DNA from: Chara braunii
Taxonomy: Eukaryota > Streptophyta > Charophyceae > Charales > Characeae
DNA: 28,546 nucleotides
Direction: 5' to 3'
NCBI GenBank assembly: GCA_003427395.1
Contig: BFEA01000028.1
Span: forward strand, 1,102,873 to 1,131,418
Shown: positions 28,267 to 28,546 of the stretch, one piece after another
Layout: the number at the start of each line of letters is the position of its first letter
How positions within the stretch are numbered: position 1 is the first letter of the stretch
Made by a program: the position numbers and the translations under genes
The notes under the pieces: model-generated
What the model was told of the DNA's origin: nothing
The model's input: only the letters and a program-made list of their open reading frames with translations
Databases searched by the model: none

Positions 28267-28412
28267 GGGACACTGGACCCGCTTTCCAGCAGCTGTAGCT
28301 CCCCACCAATAGAATGAAGCCCCCTGTAAGATAGGTAGGAGTGTAAGCCCTTACCATCACTCCTAGTTGTTGACGCAAACGGATTGTTTAAAAAAAAATA
28401 ATAATAATAAAA
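28267..28412 (+). repeat. 3'-tail motif copy 12 with second stem-loop and A-rich tail
   Basis: GGGACA, stem CTGGA/TCCAG around CCCGCTT, CAGCTGTAGCTCCCCACCAA and TAGAATGAAGC. The second stem is TAGGAGTG/CACTCCTA (28336-28365), perfect over 8 bp, with CCCTTACCA in the loop. The tail is A9 followed by ATA repeats. No LINE codons lie upstream within 500 bp. Confidence 0.82.
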
Positions 28413-28425
28413 AATGGCCCGCACC

Positions 28426-28449
28426 GCCTGCACCGCAGGCGCTTAGCTA

Positions 28450-28450
<1 letters not shown>
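28426..28450 (+). mobile_element. Helitron-like 3' terminus
   Basis: A perfect hairpin GCCTGC-ACC-GCAGGC is followed by GCTTAG and the terminal CTAG, with T as the next base. A hairpin a few bases before CTRR, inserted ahead of a T, is the established signature of Helitron 3' ends. The matching 5' TC end is not identified in this window. Confidence 0.6.

Positions 28451-28496
<46 letters not shown>
28451..28496. repeat. (TA)n microsatellite
   Basis: About 23 uninterrupted TA units, directly following the Helitron-like end and possibly its insertion target. Confidence 0.95.
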
Positions 28497-28498
<2 letters not shown>

Positions 28499-28546
28499 GT
28501 TTTGCTGGCTTGTGATGGGGTGTGAACCGACAGTCTGTAGAGTTTT

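Overview
The window looks like repeat-dense nuclear DNA from a plant-lineage eukaryote. At least seven decayed non-LTR retrotransposon (LINE) copies carry the C-terminal zinc-binding 'zf-RVT' region typical of plant LINEs. There are also poly-A tails, microsatellites, minisatellites, fold-back elements, a Helitron-like end and a 735-base assembly gap. I found no bacterial-type operon, no rRNA, no intact tRNA and no convincing intact host gene. A streptophyte with a large repeat-rich genome (for example a charophyte such as Chara) would fit, but that is inference.

Layout. 1-593 is a ~25-27 bp minisatellite that runs off the left edge. 594-1232 is a plus-strand LINE fragment (L1), cut by the poly-A end of a minus-strand LINE (L2, 1233-2950). 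2951-5198 is mostly unassigned, with one hypothetical 190-residue ORF and some degenerate repeats. 5199-7490 is LINE L3 (minus). 7491-9252 is unassigned and contains a ~110 bp degenerate repeat. 9351-9959 is a fold-back element with a minisatellite core. 10.0-12.7 kb holds tail motifs and a zf-RVT-like relic. 12744-18400 is a long minus-strand LINE (L4), split by a GC-rich insert with the gap (15004-16078) and by a 255 bp MITE (16173-16427). 18446-19830 is a more divergent LINE (L5) and 19837-20960 is LINE L6. 21.2-22.7 kb has two satellite-like repeats and two tRNA-like segments. 23.3-24.6 kb has proline-rich ORF debris and an AT-rich island. 24589-26916 is LINE L7 (plus). The right end has microsatellites and Helitron-like hairpins.

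The most interesting signal is a short motif found 12 times (9 minus, 3 plus), mostly in the 3' tails of these LINEs. It contains a stem-loop (CTGGA/TCCAG or CTGGG/CCCAG) with compensatory changes. It is followed by a CCCCACCAATAGAT block and, in several copies, by a second stem whose sequence changes completely while pairing is kept around a CTCTTAYCA-like loop. This is best read as a retrotransposon 3'-end RNA structure, possibly recognised by the reverse transcriptase and perhaps shared with short non-autonomous elements. A second structured element (three copies, two stems covarying) lies in two LINE tails.

All coding remnants carry frameshifts, stops or truncations, and L4 has lost a catalytic Asp of reverse transcriptase. 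The window is therefore a graveyard of nested transposons rather than an active gene system.
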